Part shown: one piece after another, positions 42,201 to 49,498 of the stretch
How the letters are laid out: the number at the start of each line of letters is the position of its first letter
Numbering within the stretch: the stretch's first letter is position 1
Virus record (IMG/VR): IMGVR_UViG_3300021376_000063
Coordinates: 1 to 58,897 of that record
DNA: 58,897 bases
Reading direction: 5' to 3' (one strand)
DNA from: a virus
Translations under genes and position numbers: made by a program
Notes under the pieces: model-generated
What the model was told of the DNA's origin: nothing
What the model saw: the letters and a program-made list of their open reading frames with translations, nothing else
Databases searched by the model: none

Positions 42201-42900
42201 CTATAGAAGATGCAATAGATTTGAGTCCACCACCAACCGTTTTACCGAATGATGGTTTTGTTTTTCTATTTGTCTTTGGTGCTTGTTTATTTTGTGTTGA
42301 TTTTTTCTTGGTTTTTTTAATTACTCCAGTAGGTCTTTTTAATTTTCTTCTCTTTGGTTTCTTTTTTGATTTTGGAGTATTATAACTTCCTTCCCAGGGA
42401 TCAGGAATCTTATTTTCTGTAGGACGAGGATTCATATCCTCCTTAATTGCTTCTAATACTTCTACCTTATCTTCAATGACAGCAGCAACTTCTTCTTTTG
42501 TTTCTGCTTCCTTAACTTCTTTTCTTGTTTCGTCTAATTCTTTTAGTCTAGACTGTATAGCAGCTTCTTCAATTTTCTTATCTACTTCTTCGCGGAAAGG
42601 TTTCTCAAGAAACTCTTCTACCAACCACTTTTGGTATGGTTCAGCATTATATGCACCACCAGACTTATCCTTCTGATTTAGTTGAGGATACTTACCCCAT
42701 TTTTTAAGGTTTTCAATTAACCTATCAGCATCAGCATCACCAAGTTTTACATAGGATGTGAAGTTTTCGCTCAACCCCTCTACTCGTCTACCAGTTAGAT
42801 TACCTTTGAGACGCAACCAAGTTGCCTCGCCAACCCTATCAGCAGACCAATAAGGTTTTTTGGGATCTAGTATTCCTTCTGGCGGTTGTGCGGGATTCAT
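39223..42900 (-). CDS. Tape-measure-like tail protein with SleB-type hydrolase (1225 aa)
   Basis: The charged, helical N-terminus and lysine-rich linker (about 175-225) precede GGTYTPTAAGEGPSMLSFAR (from 248), which it shares with the downstream protein. PALVGEAGPEIIL near residue 537 is a signature often seen in tail tape-measure proteins. Residues about 690-815 (AALEDSTAQGQADVAQSVYN, then AIQYYYEG) resemble SleB-type cell-wall hydrolases, which cleave peptidoglycan. It is the best candidate for the tape measure or its hub-bound lysin. T4 gp29 is half this length and lacks such a domain. Confidence 0.7.
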   Translation of the reverse strand: MNPAQPPEGILDPKKPYWSADRVGEATWLRLKGNLTGRRVEGLSENFTSYVKLGDADADRLIENLKKWGKYPQLNQKDKSGGAYNAEPYQKWLVEEFLEKPFREEVDKKIEEAAIQSRLKELDETRKEVKEAETKEEVAAVIEDKVEVLEAIKEDMNPRPTENKIPDPWEGSYNTPKSKKKPKRRKLKRPTGVIKKTKKKSTQNKQAPKTNRKTKPSFGKTVGGGLKSIASSIGGAGGTASGGSGGSTGGTYTPTAAGEGPSMLSFARWISGKIKKSFEDAKEEKKRSDEAAANGADIPAEQREKGYFLKKAIGYHFGGEAYDKTFGAFLESKPFKKTSQLSTFSSQFDYGEDDPKAKQKSKDSIKDIGSGFRQVGRSLEKINQSLNTQITLTQKLVSETTRYADISEQISQQLLGLTDIEVNNIADEAVKSKSPDINVDADISIGNEKSGGGLLDTIFDVIDGIDDIADLADRRKGRNINATQKNQRGGRRTNITGDAPKRKSRFNIPKIFGRRKSFASGGIIPNTSVPALVGEAGPEIILRNKTPKKMAAGGVVGGGDVSNISSAVGYGGIKGGEVMGLAQPFTEVMELPIRTSGAIMLANMGTFLRGMGPLGGVFAPIFKPMVSPFSKSFGIDKNVINSALFGALPDRRSAISMLGGIFDGLGIFGKGKKGKKAKQKPPGPPGSGNDFWTLAAVAALEDSTAQGQADVAQSVYNRLANGGWGSTIHEILTGDGQYQVAFTNPTATGGGGSKVADVWKSITDADSAAAAIQYYYEGRGQTVTLEQAKKKAEDAARAISDPSLQQNAAQFVGPRTDFRADQPAGVTDGVERPTGGNYFFNELPRNLQTAAPVPSFAAGGNIGQGKFGKLLGSFIVEGPMKGYPLPLPSNKNIEVHGTERVKIYEKGIAIRPIETPEYSQSKNPQQTSRRNQQLDKEIGLQAAGGLNVLSGLKKFATSLVKKYNPFKAKGLGRGTRATAGFTGMGKAGFDAINAGAKFIESKKAMILGRGAYSAPHINTAKRYAGTSGSFGGKQAAGGIIKTIVPANAWRLNFLEPQSKVRGEVFDKGRVLANKIMSGQYSNSPLANKLKQQMTRGYVSPDLSISGSNLKMLKVFGKVVRIADLPLIGDMLFPESTATYDQISGPNAWYNNPDISPDVKQKMMQQFQTMRAPAPSQSTVNVVTVMQSKPRVIPLAAPAAPATVMPRNSQGDASKAIQLEKLRRHS

Positions 42901-43058
42901 TTAAACTGTTTCTGTTTTTGTCTATCTTCTTCTTCTTTAAGATGATTTATCAACATAGTAACATATACCTCTCTTTCCCACGGTAACATCTCTTCCAATT
43001 CAGTAAGAGAAAACTTATGAAAATACATCAGATTAAAATTAGTCTGATAAAAATTCAC
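42897..43058 (-). CDS. gp51-like baseplate hub assembly protein (53 aa)
   Basis: A 53-residue frame fills the gap between the gp26-like gene and the tape-measure-like gene, and couples to the latter by ATGA. GTG at 43058 is chosen because the sequence from there (NFYQTNFNLMYFHKFSLTEL, then MLPWEREVYVTML) looks continuous and conserved. An ATG at 43028 would give 43 residues. Cyanomyoviruses have a short gp51 homologue next to gp26. The assignment rests on position and recalled pattern. Confidence 0.6.
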   Translation of the reverse strand: MNFYQTNFNLMYFHKFSLTELEEMLPWEREVYVTMLINHLKEEEDRQKQKQFK

Positions 43059-43078
43059 AAGTGTTTCATGGAAGAGAC

Positions 43079-43795
43079 TTATCCGAAAAAATTAGTAAGT
43101 CCTTCAATAGTATATTCAGAATCCACTCCAGTTTCTTTATTATTTAAAGTAAAAGAGTGTGATACTTTAGGCATAGTAGCAAAAAACTTTTGAATTTCTT
43201 CAAATTGTTTACTTGTCAAACCTTCTAAGTATTCTTTAATCTCTTTCTTTGGTGTAGTTTTTGCTTCCCATACTTCATCCCCATCATAAATTTGCTCAAC
43301 GCAATTAATAACTTCATCAAATACTTCTTCCGTTGATTGTTCTTTTTGTAGAATTTGTGATGTAATAAATTGCTCCATGCTTGGATACTTCATAATTAAA
43401 CCACTGCTATCAGAAAGAGATATCTTTTTATCATGTCCTTCTGGTTTAATACATTCAACTTCCTCAAGATTTAATGTATATGGAAGTTTAGTTTCTCCAT
43501 CATCTTTGGCAGTAAAAATCATTTCAACTAATTCACCGACAGATTTAGCACGAATGCGTAGAAAAACATATTCCAAATCAAACATTGGAAGATCTTCTAC
43601 TTTTACTCCGCGTGTAAGAATACATGATTTTAGAATTTCAATGATAGCATCTCTCATTTGCTTATCATCACCAGACTCAGTAGCAATCAGAAGAAGTTTT
43701 TCTTCTTTCACTAAGAATGGTCTATATTTAATTGTCTTACCTGTTGAAGGTAATTCCAATTCATAAGTTGGGACTGTGGGTTTTGGTAATGCCAT
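43079..43795 (-). CDS. Baseplate hub subunit gp26-like (238 aa)
   Basis: The N-terminus (YELELPSTGKTIKYRPFLVK) followed by EEKLLLIATESGDD and the helical C-terminus match the T4 gp26 baseplate family. That family acts as a hub assembly factor. The protein is slightly longer than T4 gp26 (208 aa). Neighbours are a tail-tube-fold protein upstream and gp51-like downstream, which fits the hub cluster. Confidence 0.75.
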   Translation of the reverse strand: MALPKPTVPTYELELPSTGKTIKYRPFLVKEEKLLLIATESGDDKQMRDAIIEILKSCILTRGVKVEDLPMFDLEYVFLRIRAKSVGELVEMIFTAKDDGETKLPYTLNLEEVECIKPEGHDKKISLSDSSGLIMKYPSMEQFITSQILQKEQSTEEVFDEVINCVEQIYDGDEVWEAKTTPKKEIKEYLEGLTSKQFEEIQKFFATMPKVSHSFTLNNKETGVDSEYTIEGLTNFFG

Positions 43796-43801
43796 AATGT
43801 T

Positions 43802-44470
43802 TTATGATAATGTAATATTTTCTGGGTCAAATGACCATTTCCTGTAATAAAATGATGCTGTTACTTTCAAAAGAGTAGATGCACCATAAGAAAGAGGAGT
43901 GCTTTGAATAGAATATGGCCATGCATCATGTAATGTATATATTCCGCTAACTCTACCTAATGTTTTTGTTGAACTTCTTTCCGCTTTAGTAATTGTAATG
44001 CTTGGACACATGTATTCGTCTGGATATCTTACCTGTGTATTAGAGAGTCTACTAGCAAATCCAGTTCCTTCATCAAAAACATGACGACTTAACCACATGT
44101 TTATGAATTTTAAAGGCAACAAATTAGCATCACATGTCCACCCAAGAGTTATATCTGTAAAAGATTTTGTGTGTGCATAATTAACTTGACCACCGCCGAC
44201 GTAAGTGCCAGTTGTTTGACCAGTATTTGCTTGCATACCTGGAAGAGATGCTTCTTCACATAACAAAGTGAGCATAGCATATGCAGTATTATTACCAATT
44301 AGTTTACTAAATCCTATCTGATCCAGGTCCTTCAATAACAATTTATTTCTCTCTCCATCTAAATTAAATTGCACCGCATACAGATTTGACATTGCCATGC
44401 CACCTGTTTTGGCAATGCCTCCTAGAAAACTGCTAATACCTGCATCACCAGTGAATACCGTCTTTGCCAT
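43802..44470 (-). CDS. Tail-tube-fold protein, possibly gp54-like (222 aa)
   Basis: The pattern SNLYAVQF, LCEEASLPG, then YTLHDAWPYSIQSTPLSYGA and a final FYYRKWSF is that of the T4 tail-tube fold shared by gp19, gp48 and gp54. The location beside gp26 and opposite gp48 suggests the baseplate tube initiator gp54, though it is shorter than T4 gp54 (320 aa). It starts 33 bases from the divergent gp4 gene. Confidence 0.65.
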   Translation of the reverse strand: MAKTVFTGDAGISSFLGGIAKTGGMAMSNLYAVQFNLDGERNKLLLKDLDQIGFSKLIGNNTAYAMLTLLCEEASLPGMQANTGQTTGTYVGGGQVNYAHTKSFTDITLGWTCDANLLPLKFINMWLSRHVFDEGTGFASRLSNTQVRYPDEYMCPSITITKAERSSTKTLGRVSGIYTLHDAWPYSIQSTPLSYGASTLLKVTASFYYRKWSFDPENITLS

Positions 44471-44506
44471 CTAAATAGATATGCGGAAACTATATTATTA
44501 TTTATG
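44470..44506. promoter_or_regulatory. Divergent late promoters between gp54-like and gp4
   Basis: The minus strand has CATAAATA at 44506..44499, 28 bases before the ATG at 44470. The plus strand has TCTAAATA at 44470-44477, 26 bases before the ATG at 44504. Each box uses bases of the opposite gene's start codon. The plus box deviates from the consensus at one position. Confidence 0.5.
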
Positions 44507-44938
44507 GCATACTCTGGAAAGTATAGACCTGAAAATCCACAGAAGTACAAAGGGAATCCGACAAACATAATCTATCGGTCTCTTTGGGAAAGAAAGTTTA
44601 TGATATTCTGTGATAAAAATCCCAGCGTATTGCAATGGGGCAGTGAAGAATGTGTGATACCGTATCGCTCACCTATTGATGGTAGAGTACATCGTTACTA
44701 CGTTGATTTCTATATCAAAATACAAACAAAGACTGGTGAAATAAAGAAATATCTTATTGAAATTAAACCAAAAAAACAAACAATACCCCCTGACCCACAG
44801 AAAAAACAAACAAAAATTTATAAAGATAAGGTATTATCTTACTATAAAAATATGGCGAAGTGGGAAGCAGCTAAAGAATGGTGTGAAGATAGACGCATGG
44901 AGTTTCTAATACTGACAGAAGATCACCTAGGAGTCTAA
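44504..44938 (+). CDS. 4: Head completion protein gp4
   Basis: The sequence KYRPENPQKYKGNPTNIIYR, SLWERKFMIFCDKNP, then HRYYVDFYIKI, KKYLIEIKPKKQT and FLILTEDHL matches T4 gp4 throughout (about 150 aa). The D-x-n-EIK core is a PD-(D/E)XK nuclease-like site. In T4, gp4 is required to finish DNA-filled heads before tails attach. It is the first of four rightward genes, with one base separating it from the next. Confidence 0.9.
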   Translation: MAYSGKYRPENPQKYKGNPTNIIYRSLWERKFMIFCDKNPSVLQWGSEECVIPYRSPIDGRVHRYYVDFYIKIQTKTGEIKKYLIEIKPKKQTIPPDPQKKQTKIYKDKVLSYYKNMAKWEAAKEWCEDRRMEFLILTEDHLGV

Positions 44939-44939
44939 C

Positions 44940-45617
44940 ATGGCAAAAGGATTCGGCAAAGATAGTAAGTCTGGTGGCAAAAACTACGAGACTATCTTTG
45001 AGCGTGTCCAGAAACTTACCGATGGTGAAGATAAAACATGGTCATGGTATCGTCAAACTGTTAAAAAAATGGCTTTAGAATATAAATCTAAACCAGAAAA
45101 AACGGTAAAAGAAGAAAGAAGAGATAGGATACAAGATGAAGACAAGCAAGACAAAAATGAAATAAGAAGATATGCTAAACAAGGAAGACTATTCTTGTTT
45201 GAATACAAAGCAAAGATGAAGTATCTACCATACTACGATCAGTTTCCTTTAGCATATGTGATACGTGCCAATAGAGATCATTTCATTGCTGCCAATTTAC
45301 ATTATGTACATCCAAATAAAAGATTAAAAATTATACAAGATTTAATGGATGATAAAGTTAACGTGCCTACGTGTATTATCCATAAATATATAACAGACCA
45401 CATTGATGGATTTCTTTTGGACTTAGCATCTGCTGAGTGGGAAACATCTATTGCCCTGCCTGTAGAAAGTTTTGTTAGAGATAAAAATGGTCAAAAATTT
45501 CCATATAAATCTGCTGATGTGTGGAAAGAAACTAATGAAAAATTCTATACTAGATTCAAAGCAAAGAGAATCATAAAAGGTTATGGCAAACCAGAAGACA
45601 TCGAGGATGTAGAATAA
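44940..45617 (+). CDS. Conserved cyanomyovirus protein between gp4 and gp48 (225 aa)
   Basis: A basic N-terminal region (about 1-80, rich in KEER and DKQD repeats) is followed by a folded domain (GRLFLFEYKAKMKYLPYYDQ, FPLAYVIRANRDHF, YVHPNKRLKI). I do not recognise a T4 counterpart. In T4 the neighbours of gp4 are gp2 and gp53, so a head-completion role such as gp2 is possible but unsupported. TAATG overlap with gp48 indicates coupling. Confidence 0.7.
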   Translation: MAKGFGKDSKSGGKNYETIFERVQKLTDGEDKTWSWYRQTVKKMALEYKSKPEKTVKEERRDRIQDEDKQDKNEIRRYAKQGRLFLFEYKAKMKYLPYYDQFPLAYVIRANRDHFIAANLHYVHPNKRLKIIQDLMDDKVNVPTCIIHKYITDHIDGFLLDLASAEWETSIALPVESFVRDKNGQKFPYKSADVWKETNEKFYTRFKAKRIIKGYGKPEDIEDVE

Positions 45618-46525
45618 TGTTACCATCAACAGGCGTCAGCACAGGGCCAAAAACACCGAAGAAGGAGCAGCTGCGATATCCGTATGAAGCTATCGGGCAA
45701 GACATGGAATATGTGTTGTTTACTTTCTATGATTATACTGCTCCTTTTAGTAAAGACGGATTTATTACGGAAGCATCGCTGGATGCTTATAACAAATCTT
45801 CTTCAGGATTAAAATCAACTGGAAAAACTGTTATAATGTATATGCCAGAAGATATTGAAGGACAATATGGTGCTAGTTGGACAGATACTAATATAAGCAC
45901 AATAGCTAGAGGAGCATTGGGAGCATTTGGAGCATTTAGTGGAAAAGATCTTGGTGGTACCCTGAACGCAACGATTGCAGCGGGTACAACAACATTTAAT
46001 AATGCCATTAATAAAGGTACTTTAGCAGCAAAAGGTATCAGTGAGTTACTTGCAAAAGCAAATTTTGGTAGTTTGTCTGTCAATGATGTCTTTGCCGCAT
46101 CAACTGGGCAAATTTTAAACCCAAACACTGAAGTGTTATATAAAGGACCAAAGATGAGAAACTTTAGTTTATCATTTAAAATGACGCCATTTAATGAGGC
46201 TGATTGTGGAAGAATCAGACAAATTATTCATGCTTTCAAATTCGCAACTCTACCATCGTACGGAGGTGCTGGTGATGAAAAAGCATCCTTCGTCACAGTG
46301 CCGCAAATTGTTGACGTTACTTTTAGAAAAGGTAATGAAGTAAGTCCATGGGTAACACAATACAAACCGTCAGTCATCACTGATTTTAATGTATCATATA
46401 CACCAGATGGTGCATGGGCTAGACTACCAAATGGAGCTCCAGTTTCAACAACAATGAGAATTTCTTTTCAAGAAACAAAAATGGTATACGCCAACGAATT
46501 ACAAGAGGGAGGACCATCATACTAA
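45617..46525 (+). CDS. 48: Baseplate tail-tube cap gp48
   Basis: Features include ILNPNTEVLYKGPKMRNFSL, the FKM-PFNEADCGRIRQII helix and a late FQETKMVYANEL. These match the gp48 family of tube-fold proteins that cap the baseplate and start the tail tube. At 302 residues it is a little shorter than T4 gp48 (364). The Ala/Gly-rich region at 90-150 is an insertion into the core. Confidence 0.85.
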   Translation: MLPSTGVSTGPKTPKKEQLRYPYEAIGQDMEYVLFTFYDYTAPFSKDGFITEASLDAYNKSSSGLKSTGKTVIMYMPEDIEGQYGASWTDTNISTIARGALGAFGAFSGKDLGGTLNATIAAGTTTFNNAINKGTLAAKGISELLAKANFGSLSVNDVFAASTGQILNPNTEVLYKGPKMRNFSLSFKMTPFNEADCGRIRQIIHAFKFATLPSYGGAGDEKASFVTVPQIVDVTFRKGNEVSPWVTQYKPSVITDFNVSYTPDGAWARLPNGAPVSTTMRISFQETKMVYANELQEGGPSY

Positions 46526-47172
46526 TGTATTTCTCACTCACCCCCGACATACAATACGACGAGAAACCAATACAGTTTCCTTTCTCACAGTCAGATTATA
46601 TTGTTGCCAAAAATTTCTTTCGTCGTTTTAAAATAGACGAAGATAAATTTAGTTACTCTGTATTTTTCAATCGTTATGCCATTGTAGAAGGAGATCGTCT
46701 AGATTCTATTGCAGAAAAGGCATATGGCACTGCTCTATACGATTGGGTAATTGCTATTACTAATAATATAATCAATCCATACTTCGATATGCCGTTAGCG
46801 GAATGGCAGGTCAGAGATCTAACAGAGAATCCAGATGCCGTGCATCACTATGAGACAGTAGAGGTAAAAAATAGTGAAGGAATAGTAGTTTTAAAAGAGG
46901 GGTTAATTGTTGATCAAAAATTTACTGCTACTCCATATGTTTATCTAGATAAATCAACTCCTTCTCTCATCTATACAACCAGAGCAGGTAATTTAGTTAC
47001 AAAAACAGTGACAAATCTAGATCAAGCTATCAGAGAAAATGAATCAAGGAGAGAAATTTATCTTTTAAAACCAAGATACATTGAAGAATTTGTAAGAAAT
47101 TTTAAGGAGCAAAATTTTTACTCACGATCAACTAATTATGTTGATAGTCAATTGAAGAGAGCAGGGGTCTAA
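46525..47172 (+). CDS. 53: Baseplate wedge protein gp53
   Basis: A LysM-like segment EGDRLDSIAEKAYGTALYDW followed by NNIINPYFDMPL is typical of gp53, which joins baseplate wedges around the hub. The 215-residue length is near T4 gp53 (196). It is coupled to gp48 by TAATG. It ends at a terminator shared with the convergent gp32 gene. Confidence 0.85.
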   Translation: MYFSLTPDIQYDEKPIQFPFSQSDYIVAKNFFRRFKIDEDKFSYSVFFNRYAIVEGDRLDSIAEKAYGTALYDWVIAITNNIINPYFDMPLAEWQVRDLTENPDAVHHYETVEVKNSEGIVVLKEGLIVDQKFTATPYVYLDKSTPSLIYTTRAGNLVTKTVTNLDQAIRENESRREIYLLKPRYIEEFVRNFKEQNFYSRSTNYVDSQLKRAGV

Positions 47173-47184
47173 ACTTTTTTGTGC

Positions 47185-47213
47185 AAAAAAATGGGCGGAT
47201 TTTTTTTCCGCCC
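47185..47213 (-). terminator. Intrinsic terminator between gp53 and gp32
   Basis: The minus strand has GGGCGGA (47213..47207), an A7 loop and TCCGCCC (47199..47193), then A and seven T. It is strong for the leftward gp32 transcript. For the rightward transcript the T tract is displaced, so it is weaker there. Confidence 0.85.
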
Positions 47214-47241
47214 AACTGGTTTTTAACTATAGATTTTGGTT

Positions 47242-48156
47242 TCAGTCTTCCTCAGCAAGGCGAGCGAAGTAACTGAGAGCATCATCTTCATCCTCGTCAA
47301 CACCAGCAGCAACAGCAACCTTAGGTAAGGAAGGTTCGCGGCGCGGAGCAACAAACTCTTCTTCGTCTGCAATCTCTTCATCGAGTGTAGGACGAGCAAC
47401 TTGTGCGCGAGCAACGGAAGGAGTTTGAGTGATGCCAAGCACCAGATTCAGGCGCTCTTCCAACTCTTCATAGGTCTTAAAGTTAGGGGAAGAAACAAAC
47501 TCTTGGAGAGAATGTGATTGCCGCCAGATTTTTTCAAGCGTATCATCATCAGCAGCAAGGGCAGCAGGTGCAGCAAACTCAGACTTATCGTAATTCCAGT
47601 AACCAGCAACGTTAGTGATCTTTAGTTTGAAGTTAGCACCTTCCCACAGGTCGAAAGGATTGATAGGAGTCTCATCCTCAAACTCAGGTTGCATGGCAGC
47701 CATGATTTTATCATAGATTTTCTTACCATACTTGTAGAGAAATACTTTACCCTCATTCTCTGGGTTTGCTTTGTCGCTTACCACATAGATGTTGCTGTAG
47801 TAAGAGAGCTTGCGCTTCTGCTTGCGAGCAGTTTCTTTATCGGAATCACGCCCACTATTCCACAGGCGACGATTGACTTCGCCAACAGGATCTTTACCAC
47901 CATTCGTGGTCAGAGAATTTTCAATATACCAACCGCCTGGTCCTTGGAAGGCGTGACTATACAGTTTCACAAACGGCAGGTCTTCGCCGTCAGGGGCAGG
48001 CAAGAAACGAATAACAGCAAACCCATTGCCAGCAGCATCGACAGATGGTTTCCAGAAACGCTCATCAGCACTGGAAGAAGAGTTTGCTTTCTCTAACTCT
48101 TTAGTTAGAGATGCGAAATTATTTTGCGACTTACGCTTAAGGTCAGCAAAAGACAT
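47242..48156 (-). CDS. 32: Single-stranded DNA-binding protein gp32
   Basis: The layout is that of gp32. A basic N-terminal segment for cooperative binding comes first (MSFADLKRKSQNNF). An OB-fold core follows (RFWKPSVDAAGNGFAVIRFL, KLYSHAFQGPGGWYIENS, RKLSYYSNIYVV). The acidic C-terminal tail recruits replication partners (DEDEDDALSYFARLAEED). There is no Cys in the protein, so the zinc-binding site of T4 gp32 is missing. It has its own sigma70-like promoter and terminator, as expected for an abundant early protein. Confidence 0.92.
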   Translation of the reverse strand: MSFADLKRKSQNNFASLTKELEKANSSSSADERFWKPSVDAAGNGFAVIRFLPAPDGEDLPFVKLYSHAFQGPGGWYIENSLTTNGGKDPVGEVNRRLWNSGRDSDKETARKQKRKLSYYSNIYVVSDKANPENEGKVFLYKYGKKIYDKIMAAMQPEFEDETPINPFDLWEGANFKLKITNVAGYWNYDKSEFAAPAALAADDDTLEKIWRQSHSLQEFVSSPNFKTYEELEERLNLVLGITQTPSVARAQVARPTLDEEIADEEEFVAPRREPSLPKVAVAAGVDEDEDDALSYFARLAEED

Positions 48157-48211
48157 AGGATTACCTCGGATTAAATTAGATTTGGTCTGTGTGACGCCCT
48201 ATCACTTAGTC

Positions 48212-48241
48212 ATTATAACACGGCAGAGAGGGGGGCGTCAA
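48212..48241 (-). promoter_or_regulatory. Sigma70-like promoter of gp32
   Basis: TTGACG (48241..48236) and TATAAT (48217..48212) are 18 bases apart; reading the -10 as TTATAA gives 17. The TGA stop of the upstream gene is bases 2-4 of the -35. The leader to the gp32 ATG is about 50 bases. Confidence 0.8.
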
Positions 48242-48585
48242 CCCTCGTCTGCCTCTATCTCTGCTTGAAACTGGTCAAGCTTGTTAAGCATACCGCGCAT
48301 CAGCGAGAGCACGTCTTGTGTCTCCCACCAACCGTAGAGCATCTTAGCACCCTGCTCAATCTGCTCACACATCTCAACCGCTCTGGGATCGTCTGATAGT
48401 TTCAGACGAGTATAGAAGATCTGTTGTTTCTCTACCAGTGACCTTACGGTGTGGATGTATTCAAGTTGATCTTCCTTACTACCCTGCATAGGACCAGCAA
48501 GTGTGAGCTCCATCGCTTTCATTTGAAGACGCTCCATTTCTTTCGCTTCTTCTCTTACAATATCGGAATCAAAAAAGTCGGTCAT
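48238..48585 (-). CDS. DUF1825-like protein (115 aa)
   Basis: The start MTDFFDSDIVREEAKEMERL and the helical remainder (IFYTRLKLSDDPRAVEMCEQ, then MLNKLDQFQAEI) resemble the DUF1825 family found in cyanobacteria. The phage may therefore carry a host-derived or shared gene. Function is unknown. It lies between gp33 and gp32, where T4 has the late-transcription and recombination accessory genes. It is coupled to gp33 by ATGA. Confidence 0.7.
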   Translation of the reverse strand: MTDFFDSDIVREEAKEMERLQMKAMELTLAGPMQGSKEDQLEYIHTVRSLVEKQQIFYTRLKLSDDPRAVEMCEQIEQGAKMLYGWWETQDVLSLMRGMLNKLDQFQAEIEADEG

Positions 48586-48833
48586 ATTAACATTAGTTTA
48601 GCGCGGGATGTTTTCTTGATGAAATTTAATTGTTGAGCATCAAACTTTAGTTTTTCTTTTAGAGGTTTGGTAATGAGTTTTGATACCGTTTCCACCTCAA
48701 TATTATTTACATCACAATAGTGTAGAATAGCATCAATATAATTCATATCATTATGTGATGCAATCTTCTCCACATCCTGTGAGAATTTTGCACTAGTCAT
48801 AAACTTATCCTCTAATATTTCTCCTTTATTCAT
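48582..48833 (-). CDS. 33: Late-transcription coactivator gp33
   Basis: An 83-residue helical protein begins MNKGEILEDKFMTSAKFSQD and ends FIKKTSRAKLMLI. The hydrophobic C-terminus is the kind that binds the sliding clamp. This is typical of cyanophage gp33, which bridges host RNA polymerase, the sigma-like gp55 and the clamp at late promoters. It is shorter than T4 gp33 (112 aa). Position next to gp32 agrees. Confidence 0.8.
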   Translation of the reverse strand: MNKGEILEDKFMTSAKFSQDVEKIASHNDMNYIDAILHYCDVNNIEVETVSKLITKPLKEKLKFDAQQLNFIKKTSRAKLMLI

Positions 48834-49497
48834 AGGTTTTTTTATACAGATCTATGTACTGAATTAATTTTAGAAGGTATTCCTTCTTTGGTGTTTCTAC
48901 AAACACTTGAGTGTCTCCGCTTTCACAAGCGATGATGGTAACAATTTTATTAACTTTTAATTTGTATCTTTCATACAGCATACATGCATATGCTGTTTCC
49001 TGAATAAGATAATCTTCAATCCACTCTAGCTTTTTTTCTTCAGCAGATGTCTTGAAGTCGATGATAGATAACTCTCCATCAAACTCTGCAATACAATCTA
49101 CGCGCCCTGCAATTTCCAACTCGTCTGAGTATAGTGCCGCTTCTTGTGCGTAGATATTATTGATTCTGTTTAAGGTTGGTATAGCATTCTTAAACATCAT
49201 CAAGGGCAGATACTTGTCCTTGAATTTATTTTCATCGTATGTATTATTTAGGTAGTCTTCACACATAAGGTGAAACGATGTGCCACGATTAGCAGCACGA
49301 TTAGAGATACGATTTGCTTTTTCTTCTCCTACTTTATTTCTCCACCTCATTATACCAGCTTTCTTCTCTGGATTGCAAGAGAGCACAGTAGTAATCGATG
49401 GGTACTTACCGCCCGATGGCACAGGATAAACTCTGCGACCATCTACAGTTTCAGCAATCAATTCGATTGGGTCTAAAGGAGCATGACAAAAAAGCAT
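48826..49497 (-). CDS. PD-(D/E)XK exonuclease, RecB/Cas4-like (223 aa)
   Basis: The active-site segment EIAGRVDCIAEFDGELSIID followed by FKTS gives D...(D)xK. Helix-1 His and Glu in GTSFHLMCEDYL and a later QxxAYACMLY complete the RecB-type set. Such nucleases trim DNA ends in recombination or repair. It overlaps gp33 by eight bases, and phoH is two bases upstream. Substrate not known. Confidence 0.75.
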   Translation of the reverse strand: MLFCHAPLDPIELIAETVDGRRVYPVPSGGKYPSITTVLSCNPEKKAGIMRWRNKVGEEKANRISNRAANRGTSFHLMCEDYLNNTYDENKFKDKYLPLMMFKNAIPTLNRINNIYAQEAALYSDELEIAGRVDCIAEFDGELSIIDFKTSAEEKKLEWIEDYLIQETAYACMLYERYKLKVNKIVTIIACESGDTQVFVETPKKEYLLKLIQYIDLYKKTYE

Positions 49498-49498
49498 T

